64,000 nucleotides of DNA from Oxalicibacterium flavum (GTDB lineage Bacteria > Pseudomonadota > Gammaproteobacteria > Burkholderiales > Burkholderiaceae_D). The translations under genes and the position numbers were made by a program. Below the pieces are notes generated by a model. That model did no database searches, had not been told where the DNA came from, and worked only from the letters and a program-made list of their open reading frames with translations. This document shows, piece after piece, positions 39,918-49,253 of the stretch (its first letter is position 1; every line of letters begins with the position of its first letter). The stretch is taken from positions 372,001 through 436,000 of the forward strand of contig NZ_BMCG01000003.1 in the NCBI RefSeq assembly GCF_014635065.1, given 5' to 3'.

Positions 39918-41951
39918 TCACGGGGTGCGTATGTGCGTCAGCATGTCGTCGGTCCGGCGGTCCGGTGGCGGCGTCAGCAGGCTGACCACGACAATCGCCA
40001 GCGCCCCGGCCGGTACGCCGAAGATGCCGGCCGAGATCGGCGCGATGTGAAACCACTGGCCCGCCGCCGAACCGCCGAGCGCCGGATGCGTGAGCAGCAT
40101 GTAATACGCACACACTGCAAATCCGACCAGCATGCCGGCGATCGCTCCCTGCTGATTGGCGCGCTTCCAGAATGCGCCAAGCGCCAGCGCCGGGAACAGC
40201 GCCGAAGCCGCCAGCGAAAATGCGGCACCCACGAGAGAGAGGATATCACCAGGTTTGAGCGAAGCGACATAGGCGGCTACCAGCGCCACCATCAGCAACA
40301 GCAACTTGGAAACCGTCACGCGTTTCTGCGTGGTTGCATGCGGGTCCAGCGTCTTGTAATAGACGTCGTGCGAGAGGGCATTGGAGATCGTCAGCAGCAG
40401 GCCGTCGGCGGTCGACAGCGCGGCCGCCAATCCGCCGGCGGCGATCAGGCCGGAGATCACATAGGGCAGGCCGGCGATCTCGGGCGTGGCGAGCACCACC
40501 ATATCGACGTCCATCGCGATCTCCGCCAGCTGTACGATGCCGTCGCGGTTGATGTCCTCGATATTGACCAGCGGATGCAGCTTGTCGATGCCGGCCCAGT
40601 ACGAGACCCATTCCGGCAGCTTGGAGAAGTCGGTGCCGACCAGCGCGGTATAGATGTCGTACTTGACCAGTACCGCCAGCGCCGGGATCGTGATGTAGAG
40701 CGCCATGATGAAGAACAGCGTCCAGAATACCGAGGTGCGCGCCTCGCCTACGCTGGGCGTGGTGTGAAAGCGCACCAGTACGTGCGGCAGGGCGGCGGTG
40801 CCCAGCATCAGGCAGAACACCAGCGCGAGGAAATTGTTGCGCTTGATGTTCGACTGTTCGGCATCGCCGGGGAACGGTTCGGTATGTCTTTGCGGCGGCT
40901 TGGCCTTTTCCAGATAGCTGGCGCGCTTGGCGATCCACTGCCGTTCGGCGTCGTCCGGGTCCTTCGGATAGGCGGCCAGCTCGCGGCTGGTCTGGCGGAT
41001 TTCCTGCAGGTCGGCATTGCCGGCCTTGAGCGCGTCGAGGTTGTGCTGAATCTCGGCGCGGCCGAATTCCCATGAGTCGGGGAGCGTCGCCAGCCGTTCC
41101 TCGAGATCGGCGGCACGCTGCGTGTAAATGGCGCGTACTTCCTTTTCTTTGTCGTCGTCGATCAGCACTTTTTCGCGCTCGCCGAGTTTTTCCACGGCCG
41201 AGCCGTAGGCCAGTGGCGGTACCGGAATGTTGGTGTGCTTGATCGACAGCCACACCACCGGAATCATGAAGGCGATGATCAGGATGATGTATTGCGCGAC
41301 CTGGGTCCAGGTCACCGCACGCATGCCCCCCAGGAAGGAGCAGACCAGGATGGATGCCAGTCCGAGAAAGATGCCGACCGAGAAATCGACGCCCGTGAAG
41401 CGCGAGGTGATCAGGCCGACGCCATAGATCTGCGCGACCACGTAGGTGAACGAGACGATGATGGTGGCGACCACGGCGACGATGCGCACCACGTTGTCGC
41501 TGTACGGCCCGGTGTAGCGCGAAGCCAGATAGTCGGGGATCGTGTATTGCCCGAACTTGCGCAAATAGGGCGCGATCAGCAGCGCCACCAGCACGAAGCC
41601 GCCGGTCCAGCCCATGATGTAGGCCAGTCCGTCGAATCCCCACAGATAGAGGCCGCCGGCCAGGCTGATGAAGCTGGCCGCCGAAATCCAGTCGGCGGCG
41701 GTCGCCATGCCATTGAAGAAGGATGGCACGCGGCGGCCCGCCACATAATATTCCTGCATGTTGGAAGTGCGGCTGATGATGCCGATGGCGGCATACACCA
41801 CGATGGTCGAGAACATGAAGACGTAGCCGATCCAGTTGCGCGGGAAACCCTCGTGTTCGAGCACCGTGACCGCAAACAGGAACACGATGAAGCCGATCGT
41901 GTAAAGCGTGTAGTACCGCAGCAGGCGCCGGAAGAAGCTGCGGCCCGTCAT
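39918..41951 (-). CDS. Sodium:solute symporter, large subunit (VC_2705/ActP-like)
   Basis: 677 residues with about 13 membrane helices of the SSS family. SNMQEYYVAGRRVPSFFNGMATAADWISAASFISLAGGLYLWG is the TM1-2 sodium-site region and GLAAALSTADGLLLTISNALSHDVYYK the conserved helix 8 region. Two soluble insertions are notable: ~250-370, hydrophilic and helical, and an EF-hand-like loop DINRDGIVQLAE at 466-477. Relatives import acetate or other short carboxylates. The ATG at 41951 overlaps the DUF4212 stop by four bases. The two-component genes upstream suggest induction by the solute. Confidence 0.88.
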   Translation of the reverse strand: MTGRSFFRRLLRYYTLYTIGFIVFLFAVTVLEHEGFPRNWIGYVFMFSTIVVYAAIGIISRTSNMQEYYVAGRRVPSFFNGMATAADWISAASFISLAGGLYLWGFDGLAYIMGWTGGFVLVALLIAPYLRKFGQYTIPDYLASRYTGPYSDNVVRIVAVVATIIVSFTYVVAQIYGVGLITSRFTGVDFSVGIFLGLASILVCSFLGGMRAVTWTQVAQYIILIIAFMIPVVWLSIKHTNIPVPPLAYGSAVEKLGEREKVLIDDDKEKEVRAIYTQRAADLEERLATLPDSWEFGRAEIQHNLDALKAGNADLQEIRQTSRELAAYPKDPDDAERQWIAKRASYLEKAKPPQRHTEPFPGDAEQSNIKRNNFLALVFCLMLGTAALPHVLVRFHTTPSVGEARTSVFWTLFFIMALYITIPALAVLVKYDIYTALVGTDFSKLPEWVSYWAGIDKLHPLVNIEDINRDGIVQLAEIAMDVDMVVLATPEIAGLPYVISGLIAAGGLAAALSTADGLLLTISNALSHDVYYKTLDPHATTQKRVTVSKLLLLMVALVAAYVASLKPGDILSLVGAAFSLAASALFPALALGAFWKRANQQGAIAGMLVGFAVCAYYMLLTHPALGGSAAGQWFHIAPISAGIFGVPAGALAIVVVSLLTPPPDRRTDDMLTHIRTP

Positions 41952-42220
41952 GCGTCGTCTTCCCGATGCGCGCGGTCGAGCCGGCGCATGCGCCATGCAT
42001 AGAAGGCGACGATGGCGACGTACAGCAGCGTGCTGCCCTGCGCCGCCATGAAGAACGAGACCGGCCAGCCGAACAGCGTGTAGTCGGCCAGCGGGCGCGC
42101 AAAGAAGATCGACAGGAAGGTCACCACGAACCACACCAGCAGCAGTCCCACGGTCATGCGTCGCGTGCGCCGCCAGTAGCGCTGCGTGCGTGTTGCGGTC
42201 TCGATGTTTTCCGGCGTCAT
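41948..42220 (-). CDS. DUF4212 small subunit of sodium/solute symporter
   Basis: 90 residues with two membrane helices (MTVGLLLVWFVVTFLSIFFARPLADYTLFGWPVSFFMAAQGSTLLYVAIVAFYAWRM region). The RPL..Y..FGWP..F.MAAQGS motif is typical of DUF4212, which pairs with the VC_2705-type symporter. It overlaps the histidine kinase stop by four bases upstream and the symporter ATG by four bases downstream, so kinase, small and large subunit are translated as a coupled chain. Confidence 0.88.
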   Translation of the reverse strand: MTPENIETATRTQRYWRRTRRMTVGLLLVWFVVTFLSIFFARPLADYTLFGWPVSFFMAAQGSTLLYVAIVAFYAWRMRRLDRAHREDDA

Positions 42221-43752
42221 GCCTCGTCCTGTTCTGTCTCGTGGTTGTCGTTCGCCAGGGAGAGGCTGATGCGCATCAGGCAGCCCGGCAGTTTGTGGCC
42301 GACGCAATGCGGATTGTCGAGAATCTCGATCTCGGCCGCATGCTGTTGCGCGATCTCGCGCACGATCGCCAGCCCGAGCCCGCTGCCTTCGACATTCGAG
42401 CCCAGGATGCGATAGAAGCGATCGAAGATATGCACATGCTCGTTGGCCGCGATGCCGGGGCCGGTGTCCTCCACCTCGAGCATGGCGCGCTGCCGGATGG
42501 CATCCATGCACACGCGCACAGTGGCATGGCCGCCGGCCGGCGTGTAGTTGAGCGCATTGTCGATCAGGTTGTTGAGCAGTTCGCGCAGCATGACGCGATC
42601 GCCCTGCACGAAGACCGCCTGCTCGGGCGATTCGAAGCCGAGGTCGATGCGGTGATTGAACGACATCGGAATCCAGTCCTGCACGGTTTCACGCGCCAGC
42701 TCGCCGAGATCGATGCGCTGCATGGTGACGGTTTCCTGCTGCGGGTTTTCGGCGCGCGCCAGTGCCAGCAGCTGGTTGACCAGCCGCGTGGCCGAACTCG
42801 AACTCTTGGCCAGTTGTTCGAGCGACTTGTGGATTTCTTCCTGCTCCTGCTGGCGCAACGCAAGTTCGGACTGCATGCGCATGCCGGCCAGCGGCGTCTT
42901 CATCTGGTGCGCGGCATCGGCAATGAAGCGTTTCTGCGTGCGGATATTGTGCGACAGCCGGTCCAGCATGTCGTTGAGCGAGCCGACCAGCGGCAGGATT
43001 TCCTCGGGGACGTGGCCCGAATCGATGGGGCTCAGATCGTCCGAGCGCCGTTCGTTGATGCGCTGCTGCAGTTCCGCCAGCGGCTGCAGGCCGCGCGAGA
43101 GCGCGAACCAGACCAGGATCAGCGCGATCGGCAAGATGATGAACTGCGGCACGATCACGCCCTTGATGATCTGGTTGGCGAGCTGAGAACGCTTGTCCAG
43201 CGTTTCGCCCAGCTGCACCAGCGCCAGCTTGGTGTCGCTGTTGAACTGGGTTTCCGGCCGGGTCTTGAACAGGTCGATATAGACATAGGCGATGCGCACT
43301 TCCACGTTGCGCACGAAGTCGTAGCGGAACTGCACGGCCCACGGCGCCGGCGTGTCGTCGCCTTTCGGCGCGGGCAGTTCGGCTTCACCCTCGACCAGCG
43401 CGCCGTTCGCATCGAGGATCTGGTAGTACAGGTTGTCGATGTTGTCGGCATGCAGGATGTCGCGCGCCGGTCCGTTGAGACGTGTGGTCACGCGGTCGTC
43501 CTGCTGCTTGACCTGTTGCGCGATGACGTTGAGCTTGTCTTCGAGCGCGCGATCGAACGGTTCGTTGGCGATCGATTTCGCCACCACGTAGGTGACGGCA
43601 ATGCTGAGCGGCCACAGCAGCAGCAGCGGCACCAGCATCCAGTCGAGAATGCCGCCGAACAGCGAGCGATGCGTTTCGCCGGGTTCGGCGGCGCTGCCTG
43701 CTGCGGAGGAGGCAGGGCGGACCATCATGGGTTTCCGATGCGTGTCCGGCAT
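42217..43752 (-). CDS. Sensor histidine kinase (TctE/QseC-like)
   Basis: 511 residues. TM1 is near 37-58, a periplasmic 2CSK_N-type sensor domain spans ~60-195, TM2 ~198-218, then HAMP. The DHp domain has the phospho-acceptor H282 in AAHQMKTPLAG. The ATPase domain has NLIDNALNYTPAGG (N box), DTGPGIAANE (G1) and GSGLGLAIVREI (G2). This sensor class responds to carboxylates in several systems. It starts 9 bases after its response regulator gene and is coupled to the symporter genes, which are probable targets. Confidence 0.9.
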   Translation of the reverse strand: MPDTHRKPMMVRPASSAAGSAAEPGETHRSLFGGILDWMLVPLLLLWPLSIAVTYVVAKSIANEPFDRALEDKLNVIAQQVKQQDDRVTTRLNGPARDILHADNIDNLYYQILDANGALVEGEAELPAPKGDDTPAPWAVQFRYDFVRNVEVRIAYVYIDLFKTRPETQFNSDTKLALVQLGETLDKRSQLANQIIKGVIVPQFIILPIALILVWFALSRGLQPLAELQQRINERRSDDLSPIDSGHVPEEILPLVGSLNDMLDRLSHNIRTQKRFIADAAHQMKTPLAGMRMQSELALRQQEQEEIHKSLEQLAKSSSSATRLVNQLLALARAENPQQETVTMQRIDLGELARETVQDWIPMSFNHRIDLGFESPEQAVFVQGDRVMLRELLNNLIDNALNYTPAGGHATVRVCMDAIRQRAMLEVEDTGPGIAANEHVHIFDRFYRILGSNVEGSGLGLAIVREIAQQHAAEIEILDNPHCVGHKLPGCLMRISLSLANDNHETEQDEA

Positions 43753-43761
43753 GCGGCGGCG

Positions 43762-44460
43762 TCAGGCGGCCGTCGAGGTGGGTGGGGCGGATTCGGGAAA
43801 TTTTTCGAGGCAGTAGCCGAGACCGCGCACGGTCGCGATGCGCAGGCCGCCGACCTCGATCTTCTTGCGCAGGCGATGCACATAGACCTCGATGGCGTTG
43901 TTGCTGACTTCCTCGCTCCATTCGCACAGGTGGTCAACCAGCTGTTCCTTGGAGACCAGGCGGCCGCTGCGCTGCAGCAGCACTTCGAGCAGTCCGAGTT
44001 CGCGTGCCGACAGGTCCAGCATCTGATCGTTGATGTAGGCGATGCGGCCGACCTGGTCGTAGGACAGCGGGCCGTGCTTGATGACGGTCGGTCCGCCGCC
44101 GGCACCGCGCCGCGTCAGGGCGCGCACGCGCGCCTCGAGTTCGGACAGGGCAAACGGCTTGGCCATGAAATCGTCGGCGCCGAGATCGAGTCCCCGGACG
44201 CGCTGCTCGACCGAATCGGCGGCGGTCAGGATCAGTACCGGCAGGTGCGAGTTGCGCGCGCGCAGGCGTTGCAGCACCTCGAGCCCCGACATCTTGGGCA
44301 AGCCGAGATCGAGGATCAGCAGGTCGAAATCCTGGGTGGACAGCACCGAGTCGGCTTCCAGGCCGTTCTTGACGCAATCGGTCGCATAGCCGGACTGGCG
44401 CAGGGAGCGAGTCAGGCCATCGGCCAGAACGCTGTCGTCTTCGGCAAGCAGAATACGCAT
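43762..44460 (-). CDS. OmpR/PhoB-family response regulator (TctD/QseB-like)
   Basis: 232 residues. The receiver has acidic D8-D9, phospho-acceptor D51 in LLILDLGLPKMSG, T/A switch residues and K in FMAKPF. The C-terminal winged helix (~130-222) has EVYVHRLRKKIEVGGLRIATVRGLGYCLEKF. It is the first gene of the unit regulator, kinase, DUF4212, symporter, and probably activates it. Confidence 0.92.
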   Translation of the reverse strand: MRILLAEDDSVLADGLTRSLRQSGYATDCVKNGLEADSVLSTQDFDLLILDLGLPKMSGLEVLQRLRARNSHLPVLILTAADSVEQRVRGLDLGADDFMAKPFALSELEARVRALTRRGAGGGPTVIKHGPLSYDQVGRIAYINDQMLDLSARELGLLEVLLQRSGRLVSKEQLVDHLCEWSEEVSNNAIEVYVHRLRKKIEVGGLRIATVRGLGYCLEKFPESAPPTSTAA

Positions 44461-44528
44461 AGAGAGAGGGAAAGCTGAGAATCGGCTTGTAGTCTATTGG
44501 GTTTCGCCGGGTCCAGCAAGGCGGCATG

Positions 44529-45209
44529 TCATGGCAGGCGTGGCGCGGATTGCGTGCCGGAATGTCTGCTCGCGTGCTGCGACAGCCGGTCTGCCGCTAC
44601 ATTGCGATGACGAGGTATCCAGGTCAGCGTCACCGATCCGATGCGCGCCATCAACTGCAACGCATGCTGGCGACTGGCAGACAGCGCGGCCGCGGTACGG
44701 CCGTTGGCTGCCAGCACATCGTCGATCACGACCCGGCTGTCGCCATGCACGACCAGACGCGACACGCCGTGCTGCACGGCCGCATCCAGTACCGCATGCA
44801 GTGCCAGGTATTCGGCCTGGCTACTGTCGCCATGACCGCCGGTCACGCCGAGTTGGATGGTTCTTCCGTCCGGCGCCTGCAATATTGCGCCCATGCCCAT
44901 GCGCCCCGGATTGGGACGCGCAGAGCCGTCGAACCATGCGAGCCAGGCATCGGCCGGTGCTGTCGTGGCCCGGCGTGCGGCAAGCCTGGCGGCCTGTGCC
45001 TGACGCCGCATTGCAATGCGTTCGTGCTGTCGCCGGTTCTCCTGCCTTCTTGTCTCCAGCAATGCGGCCAGCGGCCGGTCGCCGGCACTCTGCATCAGTA
45101 CTTCCAAGAGTGCTTGTTCTTCCGACAAGTCATTGCCTGCCATGCGTTTGCGCGCCATGGCACGTTCCTTCTTATAGGCAAGGGCAAACAGATCGGGCAA
45201 GGCGGGCAT
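44529..45209 (-). CDS. RNase HI family protein with basic N-terminal extension
   Basis: 226 residues from the ATG at 45209. The C-terminal ~88-215 is an RNase H fold with the four acidic metal ligands D94 ([12 protein letters not shown]), E133 (SQAEYLAL), D157 ([11 protein letters not shown]) and D207 (NVAADRLS). The N-terminal ~1-85 is helical and very rich in Arg/Gln/Ala and is not part of the catalytic fold. It resembles plant-type/YpdQ RNase HI-like proteins, which cut RNA in hybrids or are uncharacterised. It is divergent from recA. The start is uncertain. Confidence 0.8.
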   Translation of the reverse strand: MPALPDLFALAYKKERAMARKRMAGNDLSEEQALLEVLMQSAGDRPLAALLETRRQENRRQHERIAMRRQAQAARLAARRATTAPADAWLAWFDGSARPNPGRMGMGAILQAPDGRTIQLGVTGGHGDSSQAEYLALHAVLDAAVQHGVSRLVVHGDSRVVIDDVLAANGRTAAALSASRQHALQLMARIGSVTLTWIPRHRNVAADRLSQHASRHSGTQSAPRLP

Positions 45210-45348
45210 GGGCAGGTGGATGGGGCATCGAGCGTCGATCTTAACGGAAGGCTCCGGAAATCCGCTTGTCCGCGCGCAGCTTTCCGTGCGATTTCCGCCG
45301 ATTTTCGCGATAATTCCGCACAATCGTCGCGCAAACGAAAAACGCCAC

Positions 45349-45378
45349 TTGCACAATACACTGTTTTTTTATACAGTA
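45349..45378 (+). promoter_or_regulatory. LexA (SOS) box and promoter of recA
   Basis: CTGTTTTTTTATACAG at 45361-45376 is a full CTGT-N8-ACAG LexA site. It overlaps the likely -10 (TACAGT, 45372-45377), which lies 17 bases after a -35 TTGCAC (45349-45354). LexA bound here would block RNA polymerase, so recA is SOS-induced. Confidence 0.88.
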
Positions 45379-45440
45379 CCGTTTCCGGTCCGGCATGTCC
45401 GGTTTCCCCTGGTCTCTTTACCTCTCGCCGAAAGAATTTC

Positions 45441-46532
<1,092 letters not shown>

Positions 46533-46595
46533 CCGGCTTTTTCCACATCCGCTTGAATTCGAATTCTCCCTGCAAGCGCCCGCGCTGACCGGCCC

Positions 46596-47060
46596 ATGGC
46601 AAAACCACACATGAGCCTGAAGGCGCGGGCGCTTCGCTATTTATCGATGCGCGAACACAGCCGCCAGGAACTGGCGCGCAAGCTCGCCCGCCACGCACAG
46701 GAAGGCGACGATGTCGATGCCCTGCTCGATACGCTCGAAGCAGGGCGCTTCCTCTCCGAAGAACGCTTTTCCGAATCCCTGATCCGGCGCCGCGCCGCGC
46801 GCTTCGGTAATAGCCGTATCCTGTCGGAACTCAAGAGCCACGGCATCGACACTTCGTCCCTTGGCGAGGCGAATGGCGACCTCGCAGACGAAGTCGCGCG
46901 CGCAACGGAGGTCTGGCAACGAAAATTCGGCCGCCCGCCAGCCGACGCGGCGGAACGTGCCAGGCAGATGCGCTTTCTGCTGCAGCGCGGGTTTGCGCAG
47001 GGGACGATCAGGAAGGTGCTGAAGACGGCGGAACGGGGAAGCGACGAATCGGACGATTGA
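46596..47060 (+). CDS. recX: Regulatory protein RecX
   Basis: 154 residues, all helical. [25 protein letters not shown] and [41 protein letters not shown] are the RecX repeat helices. RecX caps or modulates the RecA filament. It is normally next to recA, as here, and may be expressed by read-through from recA. It is the last core gene before the lower-GC island. Confidence 0.92.
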   Translation: MAKPHMSLKARALRYLSMREHSRQELARKLARHAQEGDDVDALLDTLEAGRFLSEERFSESLIRRRAARFGNSRILSELKSHGIDTSSLGEANGDLADEVARATEVWQRKFGRPPADAAERARQMRFLLQRGFAQGTIRKVLKTAERGSDESDD

Positions 47061-47062
47061 GT

Positions 47063-47177
47063 GCCCCCGTGTATTTCATAGGGCGAGTACTTGTACTCCA
47101 GAGACCACTCGTTTGCATTCTGCCTGGTGTCGGCATGGCCTACGTCATTCGCCTTTCTGACAGAAAGTGGTGGGGGC
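47063..47177. repeat. 115-base segment with inverted ends and two palindromes after recX
   Basis: GCCCCC (47063-47068) is inverted as GGGGGC (47172-47177), and the match can be extended loosely (GCCCCC-N5-TTTC at both ends). Inside are GAGTAC-TT-GTACTC (47085-47098) and CTTTCTG-A-CAGAAAG (47153-47167). It lies at the core/island junction. It may be the remnant of an insertion element or MITE; no transposase reading frame is present. Confidence 0.3.
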
Positions 47178-47299
47178 GACACTAATCGCTTGAGCGTCGA
47201 TTTTCCGTCGAATCAGATTCAATAACGTGCAATGCAGGCCCAATGGCTTTGGAGCTTGTCGAAATTGTGATTCGCAGCAATCCGCCGGCGATATCCGGC

Positions 47300-47713
47300 T
47301 TACCTGGGGCCGCTGGAAGCCAGGTGTGGCCAAAGAATGATCAACCAGGTTAGTCCTGCCATTAGCAGTGTAAGGAGAACGGCGGCACTGCCAAAATCCT
47401 TGGCATTTTTTGATAATGGATTGCGCTCCAGAGAGATCCGGTCAACGACAGCTTCGATCGCCGAATTGATTAGCTCAACAACAAGTACGGCAAAGAAAAC
47501 ACCGATCATCAACACTTTCTCGAGCGGTGTGACGGGCAGCATGCATGCGGCAATGCTGGCGATGGAAACCACGAACAGTTCTTGCCGAAAGGCGTGTTCG
47601 CCACGCCAGGCGCTCATAAAACCATCAAGGGAATAGCGAAGTGCCTTGAAGATGCGCTGTATGCCGCCTTTGCTTTTGAATTCGCTGATCGGTTGCTTGC
47701 CGGTTTCCATCAT
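47300..47713 (-). CDS. dgkA: Diacylglycerol kinase
   Basis: 137 residues with three membrane helices. The family signature ELINSAIEAVVDRIS and GGIQRIFKALRYSLDGFMSAWRGEHAFRQEL at the N-terminus are diagnostic. DgkA turns diacylglycerol into phosphatidic acid in the inner membrane. This would recycle the diacylglycerol released when EptA (encoded at 49.3 kb) strips phosphoethanolamine from PE. A PmrA-box-like repeat lies 46 bases upstream. ATG codons at 47713 and 47710 are both possible. Confidence 0.92.
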   Translation of the reverse strand: MMETGKQPISEFKSKGGIQRIFKALRYSLDGFMSAWRGEHAFRQELFVVSIASIAACMLPVTPLEKVLMIGVFFAVLVVELINSAIEAVVDRISLERNPLSKNAKDFGSAAVLLTLLMAGLTWLIILWPHLASSGPR

Positions 47714-47759
47714 GACTATCCAATGCTTATCTTGATGCCATGAGATTGCCCAATGTCGC

Positions 47760-47776
47760 GTTAACGTGGCGTCAAC
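47760..47776 (-). promoter_or_regulatory. PmrA-box-like direct repeat upstream of dgkA
   Basis: Read on the minus strand the site is GTTGAC-GCCAC-GTTAAC, two hexamers with a 5-base spacer, 46 bases before the dgkA ATG. The same architecture, and the flanking CGACAT, recurs before eptA. Hexamer-N5-hexamer is the layout of PmrA/BasR sites (consensus HTTAAD-N5-HTTAAD). Confidence 0.6.
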
Positions 47777-47957
47777 CCGGGCGCAGGTATTGATCAGAAC
47801 CAAGGGCACGGATTGAGGTGTCGATCGCGCTTGCTGCGTGGTATTCCGTTTCGCCGATGAGGCAGGGCTGTAAATCAATCCTGAAAAATGGACCCAGCCT
47901 TTCTCGTTCTTGTTACGGGATTATTTTTGAATAAGGCGAGATTTTTAATTTCCGGAG

Positions 47958-48490
47958 ATGCGGCATACCGCTCGTGTCGGACAGAGCGGTATTGTCCTTG
48001 GCACGCCGCTTGTCGATATGGTGCCCACGTGGGACGAGTTGCGCTGGCTGCGTGCACAAACGCGTCTGCCATTGTTGGTCAAGGGGATTCTTTCTGCTTC
48101 GCAAGCGCGCGAGGCGCTCAGCTGTGGTGCCGATGGATTGATCGTCTCCAACCATGGCGGAAGGGTGCAGGATTGCGCACCTTCTCCCATGGAAATGCTG
48201 CCGGCGATACGCAGTATGGTGGATCAGATCAAGCCGGGTACCCCGGTGTGGCTCGACAGCGGGGTGCGTTGGGGAACGGACATCGCCAAGGCGTTAGCGC
48301 TTGGCGCTCAAGCCGTCCTCATCGGTCGTCGCAGATTCATGCCCTGGCTGTCGGCGGCATATCGGGCGTAGCTCATCTGCTTCATCTATTACGGACCGAG
48401 TTGGAGTTGGTGATGGCACAGCTCGGTTGTTCACGCGTGGAGCACTTCGTTCCCGATTTGATCTGGTGTCCATCGGTAACGACTCCGTAA
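47958..48490 (+). pseudogene. Remnant of FMN-dependent alpha-hydroxy-acid (lactate) dehydrogenase
   Basis: Frame one (47958-48371) reads WDELRWLRAQTRLPLLVKGI, GADGLIVSNHGGR and VWLDSGVRWGTDIAKALALGAQAVLIG, the C-terminal half of the LldD family with its active-site His in SNHGGR. About 200 N-terminal residues of the ~380-residue family are absent. Near 48340 the frame shifts; the second frame continues HALAVGGISGVAHLLHLLRTELELVMAQLGC to a stop at 48490. Truncation plus frameshift indicate a dead fragment. It lies between dgkA and the PAP2 gene on the opposite strand. Confidence 0.85.
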
Positions 48491-48503
48491 TGGCGGTCAC
48501 CGC

Positions 48504-49253
48504 CTATCGGTGGGGAGGGCGCGAGCAGATCAAACTGGCGGAATGCGCTGTAGTCTTGCTTCTGGCAGATAAAAGCATTGCGCCGATTCGGTAAAGAAGA
48601 TCCAATGCGAAGCACGTTGACCACACGAGCCATAATGTCCAGAGATTGTGGGTGAGGAAGTGAGCGCCGCGCATCATTTGAATGAGGCCCATCAACGATC
48701 CTAGGATCAGCCCGCCGGCCAGCGCTCCTCTTGCAAGCACCGTGTATCGATCTCGTGCGGCAAACCATGCAGCGATCAAGACATACCCTGCAGATGCGTG
48801 ACCGCCGGGCCAGCAGTTGCCTGACTCGTCAACGGCGGTTGTATCGAAGAGCGGGAACCATGTCGCATCGCCCCCGAACTGGACAAGCGACCATGGACAT
48901 GCATGTGCGCTATGCGCCTTGAGTTGCTGGATCAGGAGGGCGGCGCTACCAGCAAAGAGAACGAATCGCCAAAGAGGCGCTCGCCAGGCCTGGAGCTTGA
49001 CATTGCGCAGACTCGCCATGGCCAGTCCGATGCTGGCAAGCCAGATGGCATTGACCATATTCTTGAGCCAAGTGTGACCATAGATGGAAAGCAAAGGCGT
49101 GTCTCGCAAAGGAAAGCTTGCTGTCGATGAATCAAAAAACAGTCGCGCAAGAAAAAAATCCAGCCGCCCATCGCGCGATAACCACACCAGGAATAATCCA
49201 GATATGGCGAGAGAGAGGATCTGGAAGGTGACGGAGCGGGAGAAAATCCTCAT
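48504..49253 (-). CDS. PAP2 family membrane phosphatase next to eptA
   Basis: 249 residues with about six membrane helices. The three acid-phosphatase motifs are seen in altered form: KAHSAHACPW, CWPGGHASAGY (PSGH-type) and MRGAHFLTHNLWTLWLVW. PAP2 enzymes remove phosphate from undecaprenyl pyrophosphate, lipid A or phosphatidate in the periplasmic leaflet. The ATG overlaps the eptA stop by four bases, so the two are made together. A pap2 gene also follows the mobile mcr-1 gene, a similar pairing. Base composition is lower in G+C than the core genes. Confidence 0.87.
   Translation of the reverse strand: MRIFSRSVTFQILSLAISGLFLVWLSRDGRLDFFLARLFFDSSTASFPLRDTPLLSIYGHTWLKNMVNAIWLASIGLAMASLRNVKLQAWRAPLWRFVLFAGSAALLIQQLKAHSAHACPWSLVQFGGDATWFPLFDTTAVDESGNCWPGGHASAGYVLIAAWFAARDRYTVLARGALAGGLILGSLMGLIQMMRGAHFLTHNLWTLWLVWSTCFALDLLYRIGAMLLSARSKTTAHSASLICSRPPHR

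Noticed and set aside
47061-47110. Duplicate of the tRNA-Leu 3' end (att site) near recX
   Set aside because: Only a 6-base GTGCCC match is found, which is not meaningful.
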